From NCBI GenBank assembly GCA_011049545.1, contig DRHQ01000078.1, positions 1-50,907 on the forward strand: DNA of 50,907 nucleotides, given 5' to 3'. A program made the translations under genes and the position numbers. This document shows positions 8,772 through 16,803 of this stretch, one piece after another (positions within the stretch are counted from its first letter, which is position 1; each line of letters begins with the position of its first letter). This DNA is from Candidatus Aminicenantota bacterium (GTDB taxonomy: Bacteria > Acidobacteriota > Aminicenantia > Aminicenantales > Aminicenantaceae). Under the pieces are notes generated by a model. It saw only the letters and a list, made by a program, of their open reading frames with translations, was not told the DNA's origin and did not search any database.

Positions 8772-10918
8772 GTTTTCTCCCTGCATTTTTGAATCAAGGT
8801 ATCGAGCTTATCTTTTCCTTCAGAAGAGAGAGAATGATAGTACATTTCCTTATATTTAGAGAAATAAGATAATGCCTGAGTTTTATCCCCTTTTGCTAAA
8901 TAGACCAAGCCTAAATTATAAAGCGGAAAGGAGAAATCGGGCTTAAGTTCCACGGCTTTTTCCCAGCAATAAATTGCCCCTTCTATATTTCCAGCATTTC
9001 TGTAGGCTCCACCTAAGCCATTATAGGGAGAGGGATAATTAGGGTCCAGTTCAATAGCTTTTTTAAAGTTTCGGATAGCCTTTTGGCGAGCTTTAGGTTC
9101 TTTTTTTATAAGAAACACGGAAAGATAAAGAGAACCAAGATTATTAAAAGCTATAGGATAATTATGATCCAGGGAAAGAGCTCTCTCGTAAGCTTCCTGC
9201 GCTTTTTCGAAATCTCCTTTTTTCCAGTAAGCTACACCCAAATAATTCCAAAGCTCGGGATCATAATCCATTAGAGCCAATCCCTTTTCAAGAATATCGA
9301 CAGCAGCACCATACTGGCCTACCTCTGTAAGAAATAAACCAAAAGAGACGATGATTTGATAACTTGAAGGATTATTCTCAAATCCTTTTCTCAGGATTTC
9401 TGCAGCTTCCCTTAATCTATTCTGTTCTTTGTACAAAGTGGCAAGATAAGTATAAGCCAGATTAAAGTCTTCTCTCTCGGCAACGATTTCTTTTAAAATC
9501 TTTATCCCCTCATCAATTTTTCCTTTGTGATAAGAACCCATGGCTTTCATCAATTTATCTTGATAAGGAAGAAGAACTTTTAAATCATCTTCAGGGGTGA
9601 AAGTTTCTTTTCTCGTGGTAGAAGTGGTCGAAATATAACCCAGGCTTTGAAGTTTTTCTCGGGCTTCTCTATCAATTTTTTGTTTTGAATCAACCCCGCC
9701 GGCACTCGATTGCTCTTCTATTAATTTTGCGAGCCTGTCTCTGTATTTGTCTAATTTTTTTGTTTCAGCCAGATTCTTTGTTTCATCAAAATCCTTTTCT
9801 AAATCATAGAATTCAGGAATAGGTGAATCTATAAACTTTTCATCCCCTTGAATAAAACCCTTTAAAGGAGCCCATCCTCTGCTGTAATAAGCATAAAGAG
9901 ATTCAAAATAAATGGCTCGATTGGCCAGCTTCTTTCCATTAATGGCAGGCAGAAGGGAAACCCCCTGGAGATGAGAAGGCTTTTCCAGGCTCAATATATC
10001 ACAGGCTGTGGGGAAGATGTCGACGTGAGAAACGTTTTGACCGATACGACCTTGCTTTATCCCCGGAAATGAGATGATCAAAGGCACCCAGATAGTGCTG
10101 TTGTAACCAAAATAACCATGAGTTGATTCTTCGTGTTGGCCCAGAGACTCGCCATGATCTCCTGTAAAAACGATCAAAGTATTATCGTTCAAATCATTTT
10201 CCTCAAGGTAAGCAAATAACTTTCCCAGAGTAAAATCAACATAGGCAACCTCTCCGTTATAGGGATGATCCTTGTATTGAGTTTTGAACGGCTCCGGAGG
10301 TCCATAGCGCTGGTGAGGGTCAAAGCAATGAATCCAGAGAAACCAGGGCGTATTCTGGTCATCAAGCCAATTCAATGCTCTTTCGACAACAACTTCGGCT
10401 CTTCTCTCTATATATGAAAATTCCTGTGAGCTCGTGCTGCCATAATTGTCATCATAGACATCAAATCCCTGGGTAAGCCCAAACCTTGAATCCAGAGGAA
10501 AGGCACCGACAAAAGCTGCGGTGGAATAGCCATGGCTTTTTAGATGCCCGCCTAAATTCATGAATTCTTCTCTCACAATAAAATTAGAGTTGTCGTGAAC
10601 ACCATGATAAAGCGGTGTTGCCCCTAAAAGGATATTAGCATGGGAAGGTAAAGTCATGGGAGTATGAGCAAAGGCTTTTAAGAATAAAGCCCCTTGTTCA
10701 GCCAAGCTATCGATGTTTGGAGTCTGAAGATGTTCGCTGCTGTAACAGCTCAGCCTATCCGGCCTCAAGGTATCTATGGTGATAAGTAGAAAATTGAGCC
10801 GGTCTTTCTTTGAATCTACCCTGGAAAACAAAGGAGAACCAAGTAAGAAGATACTAAGAAAAAGACAGAGAAATTCAGATAAATAAAGCCTTCGATTGGC
10901 TCCCATCTCAATTTTCAT
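8768..10918 (-). CDS. Sulfatase-fold (alkaline phosphatase superfamily) protein with TPR repeats; threonine at the nucleophile site
   Basis: A 716-residue protein with an N-terminal hydrophobic segment (about 11-32). The catalytic fold starts at LLITIDTLRPD (metal-ligand Asp49 and Asp54) and continues TPNIDSLAEQG, TLPSHANILLG at 89-99, WIHCFDPHQRYGPP and FTGDHGESLGQHEESTHG. In genuine sulfatases the TLPSHA position is C/S-x-P-S-R, whose first residue becomes formylglycine; here it is Thr89 and the arginine is His. A threonine nucleophile is known in phosphoethanolamine transferases, so a phosphotransferase or phosphodiesterase is at least as likely as a sulfatase. Residues about 430-700 are TPR units. 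The start ATG overlaps the upstream gene's stop (ATGA), and its own stop overlaps the next start. The second metal-site residues (GDHG) are intact. Confidence 0.88.
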   Translation of the reverse strand: MKIEMGANRRLYLSEFLCLFLSIFLLGSPLFSRVDSKKDRLNFLLITIDTLRPDRLSCYSSEHLQTPNIDSLAEQGALFLKAFAHTPMTLPSHANILLGATPLYHGVHDNSNFIVREEFMNLGGHLKSHGYSTAAFVGAFPLDSRFGLTQGFDVYDDNYGSTSSQEFSYIERRAEVVVERALNWLDDQNTPWFLWIHCFDPHQRYGPPEPFKTQYKDHPYNGEVAYVDFTLGKLFAYLEENDLNDNTLIVFTGDHGESLGQHEESTHGYFGYNSTIWVPLIISFPGIKQGRIGQNVSHVDIFPTACDILSLEKPSHLQGVSLLPAINGKKLANRAIYFESLYAYYSRGWAPLKGFIQGDEKFIDSPIPEFYDLEKDFDETKNLAETKKLDKYRDRLAKLIEEQSSAGGVDSKQKIDREAREKLQSLGYISTTSTTRKETFTPEDDLKVLLPYQDKLMKAMGSYHKGKIDEGIKILKEIVAEREDFNLAYTYLATLYKEQNRLREAAEILRKGFENNPSSYQIIVSFGLFLTEVGQYGAAVDILEKGLALMDYDPELWNYLGVAYWKKGDFEKAQEAYERALSLDHNYPIAFNNLGSLYLSVFLIKKEPKARQKAIRNFKKAIELDPNYPSPYNGLGGAYRNAGNIEGAIYCWEKAVELKPDFSFPLYNLGLVYLAKGDKTQALSYFSKYKEMYYHSLSSEGKDKLDTLIQKCREKT

Positions 10919-11847
10919 TTACTGTCCTTGATTTTCTTTTTTAAGAATTCAACAAATCCCCTCACCTGAGATGCCTTCTCTGAATTAGGGTCATGTTCTA
11001 GATAATCTTCAAAGACATCGATGGCCTCCTGGTTGTTTCCCAGAGTCAAATGGGCAAGGCCCAGCTGGTAAAGTCCATCAAGAAAATCATCCTGGATTTC
11101 CACTGCTCTTTTATAGTATTTTAAGGCCTCTTCAAATTTTGAGATATTGTAAAAATTCGTCCCGATGTTATAGAGGACTATCGGGTCATCAATTTTTTCA
11201 AACTCGATTTTGCCGTACCACTCCAGAGCATCATCATCCTGGCCACGGTTGGCATAAGTATTTCCGATGAGAAGCATGGCTTCATTATTACTGGAATCCT
11301 TTTCTAATACCTTTCGATAATACTCTTCTGCCAGATCATACTTTTCCATCTGAAAATAACAGTTCCCGATATTTTTATGAATGATGTAAGCGTCGGGAAA
11401 TTCTTCAATGATACTTTTGTAACTCTCGAAAGCTTCCTCGTACTTTTCTTCATTAAAAAGCTCATTTCCTCTCCTCAAATTTTCCTTGAGCTCTTCGGTG
11501 ATTACCGACCCCTTGATTTTCTCCATCTTAACTTCAATATCATGGTTTTTGCTCCATTCCTTGATTTCAGCACTCATCTTTTTTGGCTTATAGCCAATCT
11601 TCTCGAAGTCAATATTCCACGTCCCCCCTCTAATCCAATAAGCCTTCCACCTTCCATCAGCATCTGTAACAGTTTCAAACCCAGATTGAGCCTTTAAAGA
11701 GTAAAGCTTAACCTTGACCTCCTCCAGGGGATTACCCTCCTCGTCAAATACATACCCTTTGACTTTTCCTTTTCCTTTGTAGGCTTGAGATAAAACAATG
11801 GTACTGGCTAATAAAATCAACGTCACCATAAAGCTTGCCTTTCTCAT
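10915..11847 (-). CDS. Secreted TPR protein with N-terminal carboxypeptidase-regulatory-like domain
   Basis: A 310-residue protein. A signal peptide (MRKASFMVTLILLASTIVLS) leads into a carboxypeptidase-regulatory-like sandwich (KVKGYVFDEEGNPLEEVKV, then TDADGRWKAYWIRGGTW), a fold shared with the TonB-receptor-like protein upstream. Residues about 125-300 are TPR units (for example RGNELFNEEKYEEAFESYKS, then NIGNCYFQMEKYDLAEEYYR). The ATG at 11847 is preferred over an upstream TTG at 11886 because GGAGG stands six bases before it and the signal peptide starts there. It is the first gene after a strong terminator and couples by ATGA overlap to the sulfatase-like gene. A decayed relative of its TPR region lies at 16475-16681. 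Confidence 0.85.
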   Translation of the reverse strand: MRKASFMVTLILLASTIVLSQAYKGKGKVKGYVFDEEGNPLEEVKVKLYSLKAQSGFETVTDADGRWKAYWIRGGTWNIDFEKIGYKPKKMSAEIKEWSKNHDIEVKMEKIKGSVITEELKENLRRGNELFNEEKYEEAFESYKSIIEEFPDAYIIHKNIGNCYFQMEKYDLAEEYYRKVLEKDSSNNEAMLLIGNTYANRGQDDDALEWYGKIEFEKIDDPIVLYNIGTNFYNISKFEEALKYYKRAVEIQDDFLDGLYQLGLAHLTLGNNQEAIDVFEDYLEHDPNSEKASQVRGFVEFLKKKIKDSK

Positions 11848-11884
11848 CCAAAACCTCCAATAACATTCTATCATTTGAGAAGAC

Positions 11885-11925
11885 AAAAAAAAAGCCCCTC
11901 CCTTCTTGGCGAAGGGAGGGGCTTT
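11885..11925 (-). terminator. Rho-independent terminator after the TonB-receptor-like gene
   Basis: Perfect 15-base inverted repeat, 11891-11905 against 11911-11925, with a five-base loop (TTGGC). On the minus strand it is followed by a run of T (11893-11885). It begins 23 bases after the stop of the barrel-protein gene and ends about 37 bases before the next start, so it may end the upstream transcript or attenuate reading into the seven-gene set. Confidence 0.93.
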
Positions 11926-11947
11926 GAGTTCGAACTAGAGAAACAGC

Positions 11948-14854
11948 TTAGAAGTTGAATATTATGCCAAATCTGATAACGCGAGGATTAAGGATTCTCA
12001 AAGGATTACCATACGCATCTGCGGTGAGACGGGTTTCTTCCTTTAAAACATGAGCGGAGTTGGTGATGTTGAAAGCATCTACAGCAAAGATAACAGTGGA
12101 GGTTTCAGTAACATTCCAGACTTTCTCCAACCTTAAGTCGAGCTCCCAGAAGGCAGGAAGTCGGAGGTCACCGAATGATCCGGGTCCATAGATTGATCTA
12201 GCACCTATTCCTGGCAGCGAAACTAACTCGTCGGCACGAATGATGTATCCTTCTCGAGCGCGGAAGACTCCAGCAATATTAAATCCAATAGGCATCTGGT
12301 AGAGGCCGGAGAATTTAAACATCCATCTGGAGTTGACAAAAATACCTCTGACTCCTGAACCACCGCTCTCGGGAGCAACCTTTCCTCCGTCATAATATGC
12401 CCCATTGTTTAGTCCGCCGGCGACGCTACTGGAATCTATAGCAAGATATTCGCCCTTGTGGACTTGTTTCCAATCAGAATATGTGAATGAGGCATCGAGC
12501 ATCCATCTGTTCGAAAGTCTCTTTTTAAGCACGATCTGACCTGCGAGGTACTGGTCATAACGCTGGTCATAATTCGTCCGGTATCTGTACGGAGGGCGCG
12601 AGGTACGGCCGTAGTAGGTAGCACCTGATTCAGCACCTGTTCCGGCTGCATAATAGTTGGACGCGGAGTCTACAGTGCCGTCAGCAAACATTCCTTTTGT
12701 CCAGGTTCTTGAATGCTGCTTCTTATAGAAAAACTCTAATCTAGCCGCAAAATCAGGCATGAGTTCTCTCTCGTAAGAGATAGTCAGCTCATCGAGAAGT
12801 GGAGAGTTATAATTGGGATCAATTTGGTCAGTAGGTACAGTACTTGTTGGGTCAGCAATATTGACGCCACCAGACCAGAGCCAGTAATCAGAATCGTTGG
12901 GGTCCATCAGAGTATCTGTAGCCCAATCATATCCCCAGAGCTCGCCTGCGGTCACCCGGCCGTCAGTGTTGGCATCCTGCCAATACAGATCAATCTCCCT
13001 CCAACCCAACGGGTTGACGAAGTAGGCAAGGCCAAATCCACCTTGAGAACCATACCGGGCAGCGGATACTTTAATGACGTTCTTCCCGTCGCCAGTAACA
13101 TCATAGATCAGACTCATTCTCGGGGAGATCCTACTCCAGGTGACACCAGGATCAATCTCGTCAACGCTGAGAGCCGGCATGTACGAAGGCAACCAGGGCG
13201 AAGCAGGAATAGCTGCATCTTTTACCTTGGACTCCTCCCGGTCATACCTTATTCCGAAGTTTACAGCAAGTTTACCGAAGGTCATCGTATCCTGGACGTA
13301 TACTCCAAATTTTCGCATCCAGACATTGATTTCGTAGTCGCTGACAGCCCAGACGACCCAATCTTCCCCATTGGGCATATTGGCATTAGGTCCATAATAC
13401 ACAGTAACGAGGTTTCCTTCATAGTAATCAAATGTCGTGGTTTTAGCAGTTAGATAGTCTACTCCGAATTTGATCTCATGATCTCCTCCCAGGATACCTT
13501 CAGCAAAATAGTTTCCGGTAAGGTTGAGGTTGAAACTGTCTCTGTCAGCTCCGTAATCATCGATGTTCCCGCTGACAAAGAAAGTTGGGTAATACTCCCT
13601 AACCATATAATTCCCAGAGCCGTCAGCAGTATGTTTGCCCTGGACAGGCTCCAAATTAAATCCGCCATCCATAAAGATGCCCTTGAGGTTGAGGTAGAGG
13701 TTCCCCATTGTCTGCTCGACTTCACCCTTCCAGATGTAACCAGGACCTTTCTGATTCCAGAGTGTCTCAGGACCTTGAACCGTATAACCCCAGGCTGATC
13801 TACCCCATTTATTCTTGTTGTCGTACTCAAGGAAGGCTTCTACTCTTGTAGTGGGAGTGAGCTGTGCGTTGAGTTTAGCATACCCAGAAGTCAACCAGGT
13901 CTTATCTGATCCCCCAGCCAGAGTTCTGGCATCAATATCCTGAACTGCCCATGAACCATAGAACCAGAGTCTATCTTTGAGGAGAGGTCCACCAAAGTTT
14001 ACACCGTAGAGATAGACCCTGTTAATACCTGCTGAAGTATAGCCAATATCTTCTAGCTCACTTGTAAGATTCTCTGCCTGCCAGGTGCTTTTTTCTACGT
14101 CCATGTAAAAAGTTCCAGAATAGCTATTTCCACCGCGCTTGCTGATGATATTGAGCTGAACGCCTCCAGTCTGCGACCTGACGTCGTTATTTCCGTAGTT
14201 GATCTGCAACTCTTCGTAACTGGCAATGTTAACATAGGCAGGAGCTGCTCCTAAAGCAGACATGTCAGTGATGCTGGCTCCGTCAATACTCCAGGTCGTA
14301 TCTCCTTCTAGTCCTCCATGACCGTAATAAGAAGATTGCTGTCCGGCTTCATTTCCGCCGACATCTTCTCTGTCGATCAGCATCCCAGGGACAAGAGACA
14401 TGATAACCCAGGGATTCCTGCTCGTGGGCAGGCTCATGATCATCTCGCTTGTGATATTCACGCCTACCTGAGTTCTTTTGGTGTCGATGACAGGACTCTC
14501 TCCAATAACTGTGATCTCTTCTTCAAGGGTAGCCTGAGAGAGAGTTAATGATAGAGAAAGGTCTCTTCCAAAAGAAATATCAAGCTTCTCGCGAATAAGC
14601 GTGTTGAACCCGGGAAGCTCTAATCTCAGAGCGTAATCCCTTGCAACTGGTAAACCCATAAACCTGAAGTTCCCTCTCTCCGAAGTGATGACTGTCTGCG
14701 CAAGAATCTTTGTGCTGCTCAGGGTAACTGTTACACCAGGAAGAGGAGTACCATCTTCATCAGAAACAGTTCCTTTTAGGTTTCCCGCTTCTTGAGCATA
14801 GGTAAATGCCCCTATTAAGCAAATCAAACACAACATGCTTAAAACTTTTTTCAA
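11948..14854 (-). CDS. TonB-dependent-receptor-like outer membrane protein
   Basis: A 968-residue outer membrane barrel. The signal peptide (MKKVLSMLCLICLIGAFTYA) is followed by a carboxypeptidase-regulatory-like domain (about 24-105: LKGTVSDEDGTPLPGVTVTL), a plug-like region (about 110-240: EEEITVIGESPVIDTKRTQV, LPTSRNPWVIMSLVPGML, SIDGASITD) and a long barrel ending in phenylalanine (RFGIIFNF), the usual barrel-assembly signal. No obvious TonB box is visible. The start codon is TTG at 14854, supported by AGGAGG six bases upstream; the next in-frame ATG is at codon 7, inside the signal peptide. Its own terminator follows. Likely role: uptake or binding of oligomeric nutrients at the surface; the substrate cannot be read from sequence. 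Confidence 0.92.
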   Translation of the reverse strand: MKKVLSMLCLICLIGAFTYAQEAGNLKGTVSDEDGTPLPGVTVTLSSTKILAQTVITSERGNFRFMGLPVARDYALRLELPGFNTLIREKLDISFGRDLSLSLTLSQATLEEEITVIGESPVIDTKRTQVGVNITSEMIMSLPTSRNPWVIMSLVPGMLIDREDVGGNEAGQQSSYYGHGGLEGDTTWSIDGASITDMSALGAAPAYVNIASYEELQINYGNNDVRSQTGGVQLNIISKRGGNSYSGTFYMDVEKSTWQAENLTSELEDIGYTSAGINRVYLYGVNFGGPLLKDRLWFYGSWAVQDIDARTLAGGSDKTWLTSGYAKLNAQLTPTTRVEAFLEYDNKNKWGRSAWGYTVQGPETLWNQKGPGYIWKGEVEQTMGNLYLNLKGIFMDGGFNLEPVQGKHTADGSGNYMVREYYPTFFVSGNIDDYGADRDSFNLNLTGNYFAEGILGGDHEIKFGVDYLTAKTTTFDYYEGNLVTVYYGPNANMPNGEDWVVWAVSDYEINVWMRKFGVYVQDTMTFGKLAVNFGIRYDREESKVKDAAIPASPWLPSYMPALSVDEIDPGVTWSRISPRMSLIYDVTGDGKNVIKVSAARYGSQGGFGLAYFVNPLGWREIDLYWQDANTDGRVTAGELWGYDWATDTLMDPNDSDYWLWSGGVNIADPTSTVPTDQIDPNYNSPLLDELTISYERELMPDFAARLEFFYKKQHSRTWTKGMFADGTVDSASNYYAAGTGAESGATYYGRTSRPPYRYRTNYDQRYDQYLAGQIVLKKRLSNRWMLDASFTYSDWKQVHKGEYLAIDSSSVAGGLNNGAYYDGGKVAPESGGSGVRGIFVNSRWMFKFSGLYQMPIGFNIAGVFRAREGYIIRADELVSLPGIGARSIYGPGSFGDLRLPAFWELDLRLEKVWNVTETSTVIFAVDAFNITNSAHVLKEETRLTADAYGNPLRILNPRVIRFGIIFNF

Positions 14855-14876
14855 AATTTCCTCCTTTTTCTCCCTT

Positions 14877-14908
14877 TTCCAGGGAAAAAAGTTTCCATAA
14901 CCCTGGAA
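14877..14908 (-). promoter_or_regulatory. Leader hairpin ahead of the TonB-receptor-like gene
   Basis: Perfect eight-base inverted repeat (TTCCAGGG at 14877-14884, CCCTGGAA at 14901-14908) with a 16-base loop, lying 23-54 bases upstream of the TTG start and just before the ribosome-binding site. It would form in the 5' leader of the transcript and could modulate translation or stability. No known riboswitch class is recognised. Confidence 0.45.
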
Positions 14909-15100
14909 TGAAAATCTTCACTCCAACAATGCCCTTTATTTTTTTTCTTAATATGTACCTGTTTACCACCTCCTTAATATAGACTTTATATTTCATTATG
15001 TATTTTATATGCAATTTCTATACCAAATTCTTCGTTTGTGCTATCTGTAACTATATCAATAAGTTACCTCTTTTTCTTGAATATCCCTTCTCTTATTTAT

Positions 15101-15180
15101 CCAAAATATTGAATTTCTATCCAAAAAATTGGAATATTTACAAAAAAATTGAACCCCTATCCATAAAAATAACGGGGACA
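15101..15180. repeat. Four imperfect 20-base tandem repeats in a divergent promoter region
   Basis: Units starting at 15101, 15121, 15141 and 15161 share the core CCAAAAAATTGAA and decay towards the last copy. The period is 20 bases, so the A-tracts recur about every two helical turns. The repeats lie in the 527-base AT-rich gap (14855-15381) between the divergent barrel-protein gene and the secreted-protein gene. Curved DNA or a cooperative regulator-binding site is possible. The rest of this gap holds only the leader hairpin and AT-rich sequence. Confidence 0.6.
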
Positions 15181-15381
15181 AAAGAATAGAGATAGTCCAA
15201 AAAAGAATCAAATCTAGTCATTTTTATCTCTGAAAATATCCGTAGAAAAAAAATACAGGTTCTGCTATATTAATTATTCGCCATAGAGGAAAATACTTCC
15301 TCAATAAGAGAAATTTAAGAAACACCTGAATCTGAGAAGGATAAGCAATTTAAACCGATAAGCTAAAAGTTAGGAGGAAAT

Positions 15382-16464
15382 ATGAAAATCAGAAACTTTG
15401 TAATTCCAGTGCTCCTCCTGGGATTTATCGTGAGCCTGTTCTTAGCAACAAATCTCGCCGCTCTGAATAAGACACAGGAACCTCAAGAACAGCCTGTCCG
15501 CATCCCCCCGGAAGTTAAATCCGTTTTTGAAGAGGGCATTATAACCCGTGAGGCACGTCTGGACATTCCTTTCACTATCACCAACCATTTCTATCTTCCC
15601 GCCAAGGAAAATATGCACAGCATCTTTCTCTTTAAAGTGAAAAATGCAGACCTTGGTTTCTCTCCGATCGCTCCGGCTCCTGCACCCCCAGAGGAGAAAG
15701 AAGAGAAGGAAGCCCCGCCTGAAGCAGAGGTTGTCCCTACAAAACTTCAGTGCAATTCCCATATTTTTCTTCAGGTCAACAGGTTGGAAAAAAATACACC
15801 TGGAGAATTGGTCAGTGAAATCTATATACCAGTAAATTTCCAGGCAGAGAGTAGCTCCTTTGAACCTGATAAAGAGGAACTTTACACAACAGCTTATCCT
15901 TTTCCTCCAGGTAATTATATTTTGTCTATGGCCATAGCTTCTCAAAATTTAGAAAAAATCGGCACTCAGTACTTCGAGTTTTCGCTTCCTGATCCATTAT
16001 CTTCCCTTGATGGTCTTGACACCACTCCTATCTTTTTTGTCAAAAATATAAAAAGAATGTCTTCTCCTGAGACTCGGGCTGAAGTTCATAAAGACTTCTT
16101 TGCCTATTCTGTTCTCCAGATCGAAGCTAATATTGAGAGGATTTTTTCTCCAACTGATAATTTTGAAGTTTTCTTTTATATCTTGGGAACTCAATCCTCA
16201 GAGACGGGAAAATATGATATTGAGGTAGACTTTGAAGTCTTTAAAGGAGAGGAGCTAGTAATCCACTTTAAACCTGGAAAATACGAGATCCCCCTTGTCC
16301 CTCAACCTCTACACTTGAAACAAACTCTGGTTATAACATCCGAAGAAGGAGAACGGACGGAGACCCGAAACTTGGAGCCCGGGAAGTATACTCTTTCTTT
16401 AAAAATCTCAGATAAGATATCGGGAAAATCCGAAACGAAAACTATCGATTTCGAAGTAAAATAA
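15382..16464 (+). CDS. Secreted protein of unknown function with Ig-like C-terminal domain
   Basis: A 360-residue protein. The signal peptide (about 1-27, VIPVLLLGFIVSLFLATNLAAL) is followed by a short low-complexity segment at about 97-115 (APAPAPPEEKEEKEAPPEAE) that separates two beta-rich parts. The C terminus, NLEPGKYTLSLKISDKISGK, resembles the tails of the GWxTD lipoprotein (LKPGKYYFDVLLIGKDG) and the VWFA-related protein, suggesting a shared sandwich fold and perhaps a shared role. The start is supported by TAGGAGGAAAT directly before the ATG. It is transcribed divergently from the TonB-receptor-like cluster. The stop codon lies inside a dispersed repeat (16462-16482). No named family recognised. 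Confidence 0.75.
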   Translation: MKIRNFVIPVLLLGFIVSLFLATNLAALNKTQEPQEQPVRIPPEVKSVFEEGIITREARLDIPFTITNHFYLPAKENMHSIFLFKVKNADLGFSPIAPAPAPPEEKEEKEAPPEAEVVPTKLQCNSHIFLQVNRLEKNTPGELVSEIYIPVNFQAESSSFEPDKEELYTTAYPFPPGNYILSMAIASQNLEKIGTQYFEFSLPDPLSSLDGLDTTPIFFVKNIKRMSSPETRAEVHKDFFAYSVLQIEANIERIFSPTDNFEVFFYILGTQSSETGKYDIEVDFEVFKGEELVIHFKPGKYEIPLVPQPLHLKQTLVITSEEGERTETRNLEPGKYTLSLKISDKISGKSETKTIDFEVK

Positions 16465-16482
16465 CTAACCTGGATTATTCGC
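16462..16482 (+). repeat. Dispersed repeat, copy 1 (core CCTGGATTATTC)
   Basis: AAATAACTAACCTGGATTATTC includes the TAA stop of the preceding gene. It matches 38963-38984 with one difference over 22 bases, and the core recurs inverted at 49603-49617. In both plus-strand copies the TAA is the stop codon of the adjacent CDS. Confidence 0.7.
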
Positions 16483-16681
16483 GACTTTTCTCCAAAACCT
16501 TTTGGTTGTATTCCTCAGTCTTGTCCTATTTTTTCTGTTTAAAATAACAATTTCCGATGCACTCTTTAATCCTGTGAACATCGGCAAACTGTTCTAGAAT
16601 CTTCTCGTAGGCTTCGACAGTTTCCTTGTATTTCCCTTCCTCAAAACGGAATTTTTTTAAATTATTCTTTTTCTTGAAATG
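16475..16681 (-). pseudogene. Relic of a TPR protein gene
   Basis: Minus-strand translation gives FRFEEGKYKETVEAYEKILE, then IKECIGNCYFKQKK, an in-frame TAG at 16526-16528, and DKTEEYNQKVLEKSRE. This aligns without gaps to the TPR region of the secreted TPR protein encoded at 10915-11847 (NEEKYEEAFESYKSIIEEF, then NIGNCYFQMEKYDLAEEYYR). There is no start codon or ribosome-binding site, and a stop stands upstream at 16682-16684. It is a decayed fragment, probably of a paralogue. It lies antisense to its plus-strand neighbours. Confidence 0.72.
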
Positions 16682-16715
16682 TCATTCTTTATTCCTTAAA
16701 CTTAATCTAACTACG

Positions 16716-16799
16716 ATGAAGTACATAGCTGACCTTCATATCCATTCCAAATTCTCAAGAGCTACTTCCCGGAAGATGGTTCTGGATACCCTTGCATAA
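16716..16799 (+). pseudogene. Relic of a PHP-type phosphoesterase / endonuclease Q-like gene (N-terminus only)
   Basis: ATG at 16716 opens 27 codons reading MKYIADLHIHSKFSRATSRK followed by MVLDTLA and a stop. DLHIHSKFSRATS is the typical N terminus of endonuclease Q-like PHP proteins, which run to about 400 residues; everything after the first metal-binding motif is absent. The remaining bases to 16803 lead straight into the ClC gene. It is a truncated relic, not a functional enzyme. Confidence 0.7.
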
Positions 16800-16803
16800 A
16801 TGA

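Noticed and set aside
8768-10918. Naming the gene a sulfatase
   Set aside because: Fold matches, but the formylglycine residue is replaced by threonine, so I list only the superfamily.
12824-13453. 209-codon plus-strand ORF inside the receptor-like gene
   Set aside because: It is antisense to a clear TonB-receptor-like protein and has no family features of its own.
14760-15014. 84-codon minus-strand ORF across the receptor leader
   Set aside because: It overlaps the receptor start and leader hairpin, and its composition is that of AT-rich non-coding DNA.
15101-15180. Possible CRISPR array
   Set aside because: Units are 20 bases with no spacers, degenerate, and there are no cas genes.
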